Shown piece after piece: positions 43,344 through 51,562 of a stretch of DNA of 64,000 bases. The position numbers and the translations under genes are program-made. Below the pieces are notes generated by a model. That model did no database searches. It saw only the letters and a list, made by a program, of their open reading frames with translations, and was not told the origin of the DNA. The stretch comes from Streptomyces katrae (GTDB taxonomy: Bacteria > Actinomycetota > Actinomycetes > Streptomycetales > Streptomycetaceae): the NCBI RefSeq assembly GCF_002028425.1, contig NZ_CP020042.1, positions 6,361,560 through 6,425,559 on the forward strand, given 5' to 3'. Numbering within the stretch: position 1 is the first letter of the stretch; each line of letters opens with the position of its first letter.

Positions 43344-44209
43344 CGTGACTCCTGCGGGGCGGCCGTGGGGGCGGTGAGGACGGCGAGCGGCCGGACCGGG
43401 GACCCCGTGCCGCCGGTGATCTTCAGCGGGCTGAGGACGAACAGGAACTCGGCCGCTCCGGCGGCGGCCAGCGTCTCCAGGTTCATGTGCTCGATGAGGT
43501 GGACTCCCCGGTCCACGAGCAGCGTGCGGTGGACCGGGAGCACCGCGTGCCCCTGGCCCGCGGGGATCTGTTCGACGGCGGTGGTGTCGGCGCCGATGGC
43601 GCGCACGCCGCGGTCGGCGAGCCAGGCCGCGGCGGACTCGGTGAGGCCGGGTACGCCGGTCTCCCGGCCGATGTACGCCTCGGCGTCGCTCCACCGCCGC
43701 GCCCAGCCGGTGCGGACGAGGCACACGTCCTGCTCGGCGGGCAGGACGCCCGCGCGGGCGGCGGCGTGGGCCAGGTCGTCGGCGGTGATGCCGTAGCCGG
43801 CCGCGAGGATTTCCGTGCCGTGGGCGGCGGCGACGTCCAGGAGGACGCCGCGGCACACCATGGGCGGCACGGTGTCGATGCCGTGGACGGAGAAGCGTCC
43901 TCCCTGCTGGGCCGCGGCGGCGTCGTGGCCGCCGAAGAGCCGTCCGTGGTGGGAGGCGTGGGACAGCGCGTCGATGTGCGTGCCGACGTGCCCGCCGGTG
44001 ACGATGAGCTCGTTGGCGGCCGAGCTCCCGTCCGGCCGCAGCCCGTCGCCGTGGCGGCGCAGCAGCGCCATGCGGAAGCCCGGGTGGTTGGGGGAGCACG
44101 GCATGCCGTTCTCCAGGGGCTGGGCGAGATCGTGGACGATCGTCCCGGCGGCGATGGCCGTCAGGAGGGGATCGGCGGCGGTGGCGGGGAGCGAGGGGGC
44201 GTCGGTCAT
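43340..44209 (-). CDS. Cyclase-family metal-dependent hydrolase
   Basis: 289-aa protein of the cyclase/kynurenine-formamidase family (PF04199). The metal site is suggested by GGHVGTHIDALSHASHHG (His-x3-His-x-Asp), and EHMNLE and IGADTTAVEQ are typical further motifs. Family members hydrolyse N-formylkynurenine, isatin or lactone/amide-like substrates. In this operon it could open a lactone or ester of the organic acid that is then activated by the CoA-transferase. It is encoded 56 bases after the CoA lyase and overlaps PrpD by four bases. Confidence 0.88.
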   Translation of the reverse strand: MTDAPSLPATAADPLLTAIAAGTIVHDLAQPLENGMPCSPNHPGFRMALLRRHGDGLRPDGSSAANELIVTGGHVGTHIDALSHASHHGRLFGGHDAAAAQQGGRFSVHGIDTVPPMVCRGVLLDVAAAHGTEILAAGYGITADDLAHAAARAGVLPAEQDVCLVRTGWARRWSDAEAYIGRETGVPGLTESAAAWLADRGVRAIGADTTAVEQIPAGQGHAVLPVHRTLLVDRGVHLIEHMNLETLAAAGAAEFLFVLSPLKITGGTGSPVRPLAVLTAPTAAPQESR

Positions 44210-44265
44210 GGGTTGCCTTTCACGGGCGGGCTGGGCCACGTCGCGGGAGGTGGGGAGCGCCGGGT

Positions 44266-45129
44266 TCACGAGGCGGGGGCGCCGGCCGAGATCGCGCCGG
44301 CCATCGTCAGGACGGCGCGGGCCTGCGCCACCAAGGGCGGCGCGACGGTGCGGCCGTCGTCGGTCACGAACACGGACGATCCCGAGTCCGGCCGGGAGGC
44401 GGCGGCCGCCAGCACGGCGCGGGCGTCGGCGACCTCCTCGGGGGAGGGGGTGAAGACCTCGTTGATGACCGGAAGCTGGCCGGGGTGGACGGCGAAACGT
44501 CCGAGGTAGCCCATGCCGCGGCCGTCCAGGCAGGAGCGGCGCAGCCCTTCCGGGTCGTCCAGCCGCGGGTAGACGCTCATGGCCGGGCTGACGAGCCCGG
44601 CGGCGCGGGAGACGAACACGCAGCGCACCCGGGCGGCGTCCATGGTGGGTCCGTCGAAGTCGGTGCGCAGGTCGGCGCGCAGGTCGTTCTCGCCGAGGCC
44701 GATGCGTTCCAGCCGGGGCGTGGCATGGGCGAGCTCGCCCAGGGCTTCGACGCCGCGTGCGGATTCGACGAGGATCTGCACGCCCGCGTCGCACCCGGCC
44801 TCCTCCAGCCACCGGGCGGCCTCGCGGATCTGCTGCGGGTGCTCGACCTTGGGCAGCCGGACGGCCGCGAGGCCGGGGCCGGCGACGGCCCGTACGTCGT
44901 CGCGGGCCAGGCCGCCGGCGACGGAGTTGACGCGTACGTACGTGGGCTTGGGCGGGGCGGCGGAAAGGATCTCGGCGGCGGCCCGGCGGGCGCTCTCCTT
45001 GCTGTCGGGCGGTACGGCGTCCTCCAGGTCGAGGACGACGGCGTCGGCCTCGCTCGCGTACGCCTTCTCCACCATGCGCCCCTTGTGGGCGGGAACGTAG
45101 AGGTAGCTGCGGTGCACGGTGGCGGTCAT
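44266..45129 (-). CDS. HpcH/HpaI-type CoA ester lyase A
   Basis: 287-aa lyase of the citrate lyase beta / malyl-CoA lyase family, which splits beta-hydroxyacyl-CoA esters such as citramalyl-CoA or malyl-CoA into two acids or acyl-CoAs. Motifs: SYLYVPAHKGRMVEKA, VLDLEDAVPPDSKESARR (Asp/Glu metal ligands), YVRVNS, AVRLPKVEHP, GENDLRADL and FAVHPGQLPVINE. The ATG overlaps the CoA-transferase stop by four bases (ATGA). It is paralogous to lyase B at 52759. The C-terminal 20 residues are low complexity. Confidence 0.91.
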   Translation of the reverse strand: MTATVHRSYLYVPAHKGRMVEKAYASEADAVVLDLEDAVPPDSKESARRAAAEILSAAPPKPTYVRVNSVAGGLARDDVRAVAGPGLAAVRLPKVEHPQQIREAARWLEEAGCDAGVQILVESARGVEALGELAHATPRLERIGLGENDLRADLRTDFDGPTMDAARVRCVFVSRAAGLVSPAMSVYPRLDDPEGLRRSCLDGRGMGYLGRFAVHPGQLPVINEVFTPSPEEVADARAVLAAAASRPDSGSSVFVTDDGRTVAPPLVAQARAVLTMAGAISAGAPAS

Positions 45130-46376
45130 ACGACCTCCCTTTCTGCGAGCGCGGTTAACTCCGCGTGCCCGATGCCGAGTTCGCCGAGGATCTCGGCGGT
45201 GTGCTCGCCCAGGCGCGGACCGGCCGAGCGCACGGACCCCGGCGTGTCCGAAAGCCTGAAGGCGGGGCCGGGCATGCGGATCGTGTCCAGTTCCGGGTCG
45301 GGCACGGAGATGACGGAGCCGCGTGCGGCGAGGTGCGGGTCCTGGAGGACGTCGGCGAAGTCGTAGACCGCGCCGATGGCGGCCTGGGCCTGCTCGAAGG
45401 CGTCCACGACCTCGTCGCGGGTGCGCTCGGCGATCCAGCCGCCGACGGCGGCGTCGAGTTCGCCGGCGTGCCGCGCGCGGCCGGATCCGGTGCCGAACCA
45501 GGGTTCTTCGGCCAGTTCGGGGCGGCCGACCAGGCGGACCACGCGCTCGGCGATGGAGACGGTCGTGGCGGCGACGGCCACCCAGTGGCCGTCCTTGGTG
45601 CGGTAGACGTTGCGCGGGGCGTTGTTGGGGGAGCGGTTGCCCTGCCGGGTGGGCATGACGCCGGTCAGGTCGTAGGTGGCGAGGGGCCCCGCGAGGACGC
45701 CGAGCATCGACTCGACGATGGAGAGGTCGACGACCTGTCCGCGCCCGGTCAGCTCGCGGGCGCGCAGTGCGGTCAGCGCGGCGAAGGCCGCGGTGAGTCC
45801 GGCGACCGCGTCGGCGAGGGGGAAGGAGGGCAGGGTGGGCGGCCCGTCGGGGGTGCCGGTGAGGTGGGCGAGCCCGCTCATGGCCTCCCCGACCGTGCCG
45901 AAGCCCGGCCGGTGGGCGTAGGGGCCGTTCTGGCCGAACCCGGTCATGCGCAGGAGCACCAGGCGGGGGTTGTCCGCGCTGAGAGCGGCGTAGTCCAGGC
46001 CCCAGCGCTCCAGCGTGCCGGGGCGGAAGTTCTCCACGACGAGGTCGGCACCGGCCGCCAGGCGGCGGAAGATCCGCTGGCCCTCCTCGGTGTGCAGGTC
46101 GAGGGTGACGGAGCGTTTGTTGCGCGCCACGACCTTCCACCACACGGGCACGCCGTCGGCCTGTGCGCCGTAGCGGCGGGCCGGGTCGCCGTCGGGGTGC
46201 TCGACCTTGACGACGTCCGCGCCGTAGTCCCCGAGCAGGGTGGCGGCATAGGGGCCGGCGAAGAGGGTGGCGGTGTCGATGACCTTCAGGCCGGCGAGGG
46301 GGGTGGGAAGGCGGAGGGCTCTGGGTGTTGATGGGGATCGGAGCCGGATCGGTTGATCATGCTCTCCAGACAACAT
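45126..46376 (-). CDS. CaiB/BaiF class III CoA-transferase A
   Basis: 416-aa CoA-transferase expected to move CoA from succinyl-CoA or similar to a carboxylic acid. The family signature LFAGPYAATLLGDYGADVVK, VWWKVVARNKRSVTLDL, ENFRPGTLERWGL and the catalytic Asp in GQVVDLSIVES are all present. An N-terminal extension of about 25 residues precedes the core; the ATG at 46376 has no ribosome site, so the mRNA may be leaderless. It is first in a four-gene operon with the lyase, cyclase and PrpD. It is paralogous to the B copy at 51563. Confidence 0.91.
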   Translation of the reverse strand: MLSGEHDQPIRLRSPSTPRALRLPTPLAGLKVIDTATLFAGPYAATLLGDYGADVVKVEHPDGDPARRYGAQADGVPVWWKVVARNKRSVTLDLHTEEGQRIFRRLAAGADLVVENFRPGTLERWGLDYAALSADNPRLVLLRMTGFGQNGPYAHRPGFGTVGEAMSGLAHLTGTPDGPPTLPSFPLADAVAGLTAAFAALTALRARELTGRGQVVDLSIVESMLGVLAGPLATYDLTGVMPTRQGNRSPNNAPRNVYRTKDGHWVAVAATTVSIAERVVRLVGRPELAEEPWFGTGSGRARHAGELDAAVGGWIAERTRDEVVDAFEQAQAAIGAVYDFADVLQDPHLAARGSVISVPDPELDTIRMPGPAFRLSDTPGSVRSAGPRLGEHTAEILGELGIGHAELTALAEREVV

Positions 46377-46531
46377 GCTCAGTACAGCGAAGTAAATGCG
46401 AGCAGCGTCACACGGGGAGACTGTGTCCCTTTTTCGGCCACACTTTGCCTTTTCTTGTTAATTAATGGGGCGTTAGGCGGGGCGGAGGGGTCGGGAACGA
46501 GGTCGGAAATCCGGCGTTCTGACGGACCGGG

Positions 46532-46568
46532 TTGACGAAATGCCAAGCCATGCTTATAAGCTAGGCTT
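46532..46568 (+). promoter_or_regulatory. MarR promoter with overlapping 24-bp operator
   Basis: A strong promoter TTGACG (46532-46537), 17 nt spacer, TATAAG (46555-46560) is covered from the -10 onwards by a 24-bp near-palindrome (46545-46568) of the form AAGCC-AT-GCTTATAAGC-TA-GGCTT. Transcription would start within a few bases of the MarR GTG at 46574, so the mRNA is nearly or fully leaderless. This is a classic autoregulatory MarR site; the flanking divergent CoA-transferase A and the MFS gene may also be regulated. Confidence 0.78.
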
Positions 46569-46573
46569 CGTTC

Positions 46574-47008
46574 GTGGATGACAATCAAGACACGATCGAC
46601 CTGGCCCGGCAGACCCGCGACAGCGTGTCCGCGCTCAGCCGGCGGATGCGTCAGGAACGGCCCGCGCACGGCCTCGGGCTCACCAGCGCCTCGGTGCTGA
46701 GCAGGCTGGACCGCATCGGCGCGCTCAGCCCCAAAGAACTGGCCGCGCACGAGGGCGTCCAGCCGCAGTCGCTCACCCGCCAGCTCTCCGCCCTGGAGGA
46801 GCGAGGCCTGATCACCCGCCGGCCCCACGACCGTGACGGCCGCCAGGTCCTGATGGAGATCACCGAAGCGGGCCGCCATCTGGTGGAGGCCGACCGGCAC
46901 TCGCGCGACGCATGGCTCGCGCAGGCCATCGGCACCCGCCTCACGCCGGTCGAGCGGGACCTCCTGCGCGCCGCGAACAAGCTGCTCGACCTGTTGTCCG
47001 AGACCTAG
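46574..47008 (+). CDS. MarR-family transcriptional regulator
   Basis: 144-aa regulator with the MarR winged helix: LTSASVLSRLDRIGALSPKE, recognition region VQPQSLTRQLSALEERGLI and wing RRPHDRDGRQVLMEI. MarR proteins sense phenolic or organic-acid ligands. GTG start, no ribosome site, leaderless promoter overlapped by an operator. It is divergent from CoA-transferase A and 19 bases upstream of the MFS gene, so it probably controls the whole acid-catabolism and export unit. Confidence 0.93.
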   Translation: MDDNQDTIDLARQTRDSVSALSRRMRQERPAHGLGLTSASVLSRLDRIGALSPKELAAHEGVQPQSLTRQLSALEERGLITRRPHDRDGRQVLMEITEAGRHLVEADRHSRDAWLAQAIGTRLTPVERDLLRAANKLLDLLSET

Positions 47009-47027
47009 ACATCCCCGAGGGGGAACC

Positions 47028-48443
47028 GTGGCATTACCCACCGCGCGGACCGCGAGAGAACCGGTTCCCCCCAAGCCCGCCCGCCTGCCGCTCGGCTTCC
47101 TCACCCCGATCGTCCTGGGCACCATGCTCAACGCCCTGAACTCCTCGATGCTCGCGGTGGCCCTGCTCTCCATCCAGAAGGCCTACGACGCCGGAGCCGC
47201 GGTCGTCTGGCTGGTCTCCGGCCTCTACCTGGCGACCGCGGTCGCCCAGCCCACGATGGGCCGCCTGGCCGACGCCTTCGGCCCCCGCCGGATCTTCGGC
47301 ATCGGCCTGTTGCTCGTGCTGGGATCGGCCGCCGCGGCCCCCTTCGCCCCCACCCTCGGCTGGCTGATCGCCGCACGCGTGGTCCTGGGCATCGGAACCT
47401 CGGCCGCGTACCCGGCCGGCATGTCGATGATCCGCCTGCGGGCGGACTCCGGTCCGGCCGCGGGCGGCGCACCGGCCGGCGGCCTCGGCGCCATCTCCGC
47501 CGCCTCCCAGGCCGCCGTCGCCCTCGGCCCGCCGCTCGGCGGCGTGCTCGTCCAGCTCGTGGACTGGCGCGCCATCTTCTGGGTCAACGTCCCGATCGCC
47601 CTGGCCGCCATGGTCATGGCCCTGCTCTGGCTGCCCGCCGACGATCCGGCCCGGCGCGCCTCGGTCACCCTGCGCGAACTGGACCTGCCCGGCATGGCCC
47701 TGTTCACCGGCGAACTGTGCGGCCTGATGCTCTTCCTGCTCTCGCTGCCCGACCACCCGCGGTGGTGGGCCCTGGCCGTGTTCGTCGTCCTGACCGCCGT
47801 CCTGATCTGGCGTGAACTGCGCGCCCACCGGCCCTTCGTGGACCTGCGCATGATCGCCCGCAACCGACCGCTCGCCGCGACCTATGTACGCTGTATGGCG
47901 ACGTACGTGGTCTTCTACTCCATCACCTACGCCCTGCCCCAGTGGCTCCAGCAGGGACGCGGCCTGTCCGAGTCGGAGTCGGGCCTGGTCATGCTCCCCG
48001 TCGCCATCCTCGGCATCGTCACCACCATGTGGGCCACCCGGCTCGTCGGCCGCGGCCTGCGCATCGTCCTGATCACCGGCTCCGGCGCCCTGTGCCTGGG
48101 CAGCGCCGCACTGGCGCTGTTCGGATCGAGCGTGCCGATCTGGCAGATCCTCGTCATCGCCGCGGTGCTGGGCCTGCCCAACGGGTTCAACAGCCTGGGC
48201 AACCAGACGCTGATGTACCGCACCGCGCCGGCCGAGCAGATCGGCACCGCCTCCGGGCTCCTGCGCACCTCCCAGTACATCGGGGCCAACCTCGCCTCGG
48301 CCCTGGTCGGCATCGCGCTCGGCCGGCAGGCCGGCGACTCCGGACTCCACCTGCTGGCCGCCGTGATCACCGGCATCAGCCTCGTACTCCTCCTCAACGC
48401 CGCCACCACGCGCCACCTGCGCGGTGCGGCAGCCCGCGGCTGA
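47028..48443 (+). CDS. MFS transporter, DHA2-like
   Basis: 471-aa transporter with about 13 to 14 hydrophobic helices. Motifs: MLNALNSSMLAVALLSI (motif D-like), GRLADAFGPRRIFGIGL (motif A), ARVVLGIGTSAAYPAGM. It may export an organic acid or a toxic intermediate of the cluster; import cannot be excluded. GTG start with GAGGGGG upstream, directly after the MarR gene. Likely in the same regulated unit. Confidence 0.9.
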   Translation: MALPTARTAREPVPPKPARLPLGFLTPIVLGTMLNALNSSMLAVALLSIQKAYDAGAAVVWLVSGLYLATAVAQPTMGRLADAFGPRRIFGIGLLLVLGSAAAAPFAPTLGWLIAARVVLGIGTSAAYPAGMSMIRLRADSGPAAGGAPAGGLGAISAASQAAVALGPPLGGVLVQLVDWRAIFWVNVPIALAAMVMALLWLPADDPARRASVTLRELDLPGMALFTGELCGLMLFLLSLPDHPRWWALAVFVVLTAVLIWRELRAHRPFVDLRMIARNRPLAATYVRCMATYVVFYSITYALPQWLQQGRGLSESESGLVMLPVAILGIVTTMWATRLVGRGLRIVLITGSGALCLGSAALALFGSSVPIWQILVIAAVLGLPNGFNSLGNQTLMYRTAPAEQIGTASGLLRTSQYIGANLASALVGIALGRQAGDSGLHLLAAVITGISLVLLLNAATTRHLRGAAARG

Positions 48444-48557
48444 ACCGCTTCCCCGGCCCAGCCGCACTCCACGCGCACGCACTCCGTGCTGCTCGTCGCC
48501 CCCGTGGCACCCCTCCCACACCTCCCATGCCTCACACGCCTCCGAAAGGAACCACCC

Positions 48558-49145
48558 ATGCCCGTCGTGGAACTCAGCCCCAAGGCCGCCCTCGTCGTGC
48601 TCGACCTGCAGCAGGGCATCCTCGGGCTCCCGCTGCAGCCCCACCCGGCCGCCCAGGTCGTCGGCAACAGCGCCCGCCTGGCCCACGCCTTCCGCAAGGC
48701 CGGCCTTCCCGTCGTCCTGGTCAACGTGGCCCACGGGCCCGACGGCGGCGCCGCCCTCCAGCCCCGCGCCGACGTGCCGCACAACCCCCCCGCCCTGCAG
48801 CCCGAGTTCTCCCGGCTCTCCCCGGAGCTCGAGGCGCAGCCCGGCGACCTGCTCATCACCAAGCGGCAGTGGGGCGCCTTCACCGGCACCGAACTGGACC
48901 TCCAGATGCGCCGCCGCGGCGTCGAAGAGCTCGTCCTCACCGGCGTCGCCACCAACCTGGCCGTGGAGTCGACCGCCCGCTTCGCCTACGAACACGGCTA
49001 CCACGTGATCGTCGCGGAGGACGCGACCAGCACGTTCTCCGCCGAACACCAGGAGTTCGCGACCACGCGGATTCTCCCCATGATCGCCCGCGTCGACTCG
49101 ACCGACGCCGTACTCGCGGCGCTCGGGGCAGCGCAGCAGCGCTGA
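48558..49145 (+). CDS. Isochorismatase-fold hydrolase lacking the catalytic Cys
   Basis: 195-aa protein of the isochorismatase-like (cysteine hydrolase) family. The catalytic Asp16 (LDLQQG) and Lys102 (ITKRQWG) are present, but the position of the nucleophile in GVATNLAVEST is Ala135 instead of Cys. Related proteins such as PhzD and EntB act without Cys on isochorismate-type substrates, so it may hydrolyse a vinyl ether or similar, or have lost activity. It is 114 bases after the MFS gene and 101 bases before ccr, ATG with GAAAGGA upstream. Confidence 0.88.
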   Translation: MPVVELSPKAALVVLDLQQGILGLPLQPHPAAQVVGNSARLAHAFRKAGLPVVLVNVAHGPDGGAALQPRADVPHNPPALQPEFSRLSPELEAQPGDLLITKRQWGAFTGTELDLQMRRRGVEELVLTGVATNLAVESTARFAYEHGYHVIVAEDATSTFSAEHQEFATTRILPMIARVDSTDAVLAALGAAQQR

Positions 49146-49246
49146 GCCGCCGCTGCGGCGCGCCCGCACCCCGGACGCACGCCCCGACGCGCATCCCGGC
49201 CCGCACCCCGGCCCTTTCGAACCGTACGACATCCGATGGAGATCCC

Positions 49247-50569
49247 ATGAGTACGCCCCTCGCAGACGCCGTGATCGAAGGCCGCAGCGGCGAAGAGCTG
49301 CTGAGCCTGCCCCTGCCCGGCCACATGAAGGCCGTGACGATCCACAAGGACCAGACCGGGATGTTCGACGGCGTCGCGGACAAGGACGTCCGCAAGTCGA
49401 TGCACGTCGAGGAAGTCCCCATGCCCGAACTCGCTCCCGACGAGGTGCTGGTCGCGGTCATGGCCGGCGCCATCAACTTCAACACCGTGTGGTCGGCCAC
49501 CTTCGAGCCGGTCCCCACCTTCCGGTTCCTGGAGCAGATGGGCCGGCGCGGGGGCTGGGACGCACGGCACGACCTGCCCTACCACATCCTCGGATCCGAT
49601 GCCTCCGGCGTCGTGGTGCGCACCGGTTCGGCCGTGCGCCGCTGGAACGCGGGTGACCACGTCGTCATCGGCACGGCCTACGTCGACGAGCAGGACCCGG
49701 CCACCCACCGCGACGGCATGCTCGGCGAGGACCAGCGCGCCTGGGGCTTCGAGACCAACTTCGGAGGCCTGGCGGAGTACACCGTCGTACGGGCCAGTCA
49801 GCTGCTCCCCAAGCCCGCGCTGCTCACCTGGGAGGAGGCCGCGTCCAACCCGCTGTGCGCGGGCACCGCGTACCGGATGCTCGTCAGCGACCGCGGCGCC
49901 CGCATGAAGCAGGGAGACGTCGTCCTGATCTGGGGCGCGACCGGCGGACTGGGCGCGTACGCCGTGCAGTTGGTGCGCAACGGCGGCGGCATCCCCGTCG
50001 GTGTCGTCAGCTCCGCGGAGAAGGCGGAGGTGCTGCGCAAGCTCGGCTGCGAGGCGGTCATCGACCGCTCCGCGATCGAACAGGGCGACCGCACCATGCT
50101 CCAGCGGCCCGAGGGGTGGAAGAAGCTGGGCAAGGCGATCCGCGACGCGGTCGGCGAGGACCCGCACATCGTCTTCGAGCACGTCGGCAAGGCGACCTTC
50201 GCCGCCTCGGTCTTCCTGGCGCGCCGCGGCGGCACCGTCGTCACCTGCGGGTCCAGCACCGGCTACGACCACCAGTACGACAACCGCTACCTGTGGATGA
50301 AGCTGAAGAACATCATCGGCAGCCACGGCGCCAACCTGGACGAGCAGTGGGAGACCAACCGGCTCATCGGGATGGGCAAGGTCCTTCCGGCCCTGTCCGC
50401 CACCTACGCGCTGGACGACGCCGGCGAGGCGGCGCGCAGCGTGCAGGTGAACGAGCACCTCGGCAAGGTCGGTGTGCTCGGCCTCGCCCCCAGGGCCGGC
50501 CTCGGCGTGACCGACGCGCAGGCGCGCGCCCGCGTGGGCGAGGAGCGGTTCCGGCTCTTCCAGAGCTGA
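49247..50569 (+). CDS. ccr: Crotonyl-CoA carboxylase/reductase
   Basis: 440-aa NADPH-dependent enoyl-CoA carboxylase/reductase that turns crotonyl-CoA plus CO2 into ethylmalonyl-CoA, or reduces short enoyl-CoAs. The MDR fold is clear: NFNTVWSATFEPVP near the substrate site, GSDASGVVV, the NADPH loop IWGATGGLGAYAVQ. The CO2-holding residues of characterised Ccr are matched by the FE pair in AWGFETNFGG, the Asn in NFNTVW and the His in IGSHGAN. ATG with GGAG upstream. No ethylmalonyl-CoA mutase lies here, so it serves a local pathway or precursor supply. Confidence 0.95.
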   Translation: MSTPLADAVIEGRSGEELLSLPLPGHMKAVTIHKDQTGMFDGVADKDVRKSMHVEEVPMPELAPDEVLVAVMAGAINFNTVWSATFEPVPTFRFLEQMGRRGGWDARHDLPYHILGSDASGVVVRTGSAVRRWNAGDHVVIGTAYVDEQDPATHRDGMLGEDQRAWGFETNFGGLAEYTVVRASQLLPKPALLTWEEAASNPLCAGTAYRMLVSDRGARMKQGDVVLIWGATGGLGAYAVQLVRNGGGIPVGVVSSAEKAEVLRKLGCEAVIDRSAIEQGDRTMLQRPEGWKKLGKAIRDAVGEDPHIVFEHVGKATFAASVFLARRGGTVVTCGSSTGYDHQYDNRYLWMKLKNIIGSHGANLDEQWETNRLIGMGKVLPALSATYALDDAGEAARSVQVNEHLGKVGVLGLAPRAGLGVTDAQARARVGEERFRLFQS

Positions 50570-50589
50570 CCCCGCGCCCCCGTACGGGG

Positions 50590-51411
50590 CTACGGCGGCG
50601 GACCCGGGCTGATCGCCCCGGTCCGCCGCCGTTGCGCGTCCCCGCCCGCACCGCCCGCACTGCCCGCACCGCCCGCACTGCCCGCACCGGCCGTACCCCC
50701 GGCCACATCGCCGGTGCGGTCGCCGCCGTGCGCGAGCTCCGCCGCCAGACCGTCCAGCAGCCGCTCCAGACCCCAGGTGAACTGCTCGTCCTGCGCCCCC
50801 TCCGGCGCGTACCCGGCGGCGGCGTGCAGCCGGGGGAACGACGCCGGCGGCAGGTCCGCGAGGGTGTGCCGCCACCAGGCCCGGTGGTCCTCCTGGCCCT
50901 CCGGCGTGGTCCGGCCGATCTCGTACAGCACGAAGCCGAGGGTGTAGGTCTGTACCGAGTGGTACGCCCGGACGCCGTCGCGCAGCGGCCAGCCGCCCTC
51001 CGTCATCCTCCCCAGCAGCCACTCGAAGACCTCCGCCAGGCCCGCGCTCCACATCCGACGGGTGATCAGGAGCTCGGCCAGGGCCCGGTGTTCGAGCATC
51101 CTGCGGCGCAGGGACGCGGCGAAGTCCGCCAGCGCCGGCCGCCAAGGCGCGTCGTCCCCGCGCTCCAGGGGGAAGTCCTCCAGCACGGCCCCGGCGAGCA
51201 GTTCGAGCAGGTGCTCCTTGCTGTCCACGTGGCCGTAGAGCGACATCGCCCCGCACCCCAGCTCCTGGGCGAGCCGCGGCATGCTGACCGCCGCCAGGCC
51301 CTCGGTGCGGGCCACGTCCAGCGCCGCGGCGACGATCTGCGGCCGGGACAGCGAGCCCCGCGGCCGTCTTCCGGCCCCGCCGGGCACCGCCCGCTCCGAA
51401 GGCTTCGCCAT
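50590..51411 (-). CDS. TetR-family regulator
   Basis: 273-aa repressor-type protein. The N-terminal HTH is SRPQIVAAALDVARTEGLAA then MPRLAQELGCGAMSLYGHVD, followed by a TetR C-terminal domain (LITRRMWSAGLAEVFEWLLG). The last 50 residues are a Gly/Ala/Ser low-complexity tail. ATG at 51411 with a strong GGAGGGAGC upstream. It is divergent from CoA-transferase B, and a 23-bp perfect palindrome lies between them. Likely represses that operon and itself. Confidence 0.92.
   Translation of the reverse strand: MAKPSERAVPGGAGRRPRGSLSRPQIVAAALDVARTEGLAAVSMPRLAQELGCGAMSLYGHVDSKEHLLELLAGAVLEDFPLERGDDAPWRPALADFAASLRRRMLEHRALAELLITRRMWSAGLAEVFEWLLGRMTEGGWPLRDGVRAYHSVQTYTLGFVLYEIGRTTPEGQEDHRAWWRHTLADLPPASFPRLHAAAGYAPEGAQDEQFTWGLERLLDGLAAELAHGGDRTGDVAGGTAGAGSAGGAGSAGGAGGDAQRRRTGAISPGPPP
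50592..50632 (+). terminator. ccr terminator nested in the TetR 3' end
   Basis: ACGGCGGCGGACC (50592-50604) and GGTCCGCCGCCGT (50620-50632) form a 13-bp stem with a 15-nt loop, starting 23 bases after the ccr stop and overlapping the last codons of the convergent TetR gene. Confidence 0.6.
50641..50695 (-). repeat. 9-bp tandem repeats encoding the TetR low-complexity tail
   Basis: CCGCCCGCA/CTGCCCGCA units repeat about six times and encode GSAGGAGSAGGAG in the TetR C-terminus. They look like replication-slippage expansion and are too short and coding to be a CRISPR array. Confidence 0.75.
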
Positions 51412-51459
51412 GGTGCTCCCTCCGCCGTCATCCCTGTCCGGCCGTGGCCGGGCGCGCCC

Positions 51460-51515
51460 TTGCGGGCCGTCCCGCACCATTCTACGGTGAGCATTACCGT
51501 AAGCCTTACGGTAAT
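51460..51515 (+). promoter_or_regulatory. Promoter and TetR operator for CoA-transferase B
   Basis: TTGCGG (51460-51465), 17 nt, TACGGT (51483-51488) form a plausible promoter for the + operon. Immediately downstream is a perfect 23-bp palindrome ATTACCGTAAG-C-CTTACGGTAAT (51493-51515), a typical TetR-type operator, with one extra half-site in the -10 region. Confidence 0.75.
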
Positions 51516-51562
51516 GGTTCGGGCAGGCCAGGCGTGCCCGTGGGAAGCGACGGTGATGTGCA

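Noticed and set aside
46377..46531. AT-rich block with TTAATTAA as an insertion-sequence remnant
   Set aside because: No terminal repeats, no transposase fragment and no target duplication seen; it fits a promoter region between divergent genes.
49247..50569. Complete ethylmalonyl-CoA pathway locus based on ccr
   Set aside because: Ethylmalonyl-CoA mutase, epimerase, methylsuccinyl-CoA dehydrogenase and mesaconyl-CoA hydratase genes are absent from the window.
50641..50695. CRISPR-like array of short GC repeats
   Set aside because: Units are about 9 bp, adjacent without spacers, and encode the low-complexity tail of TetR.
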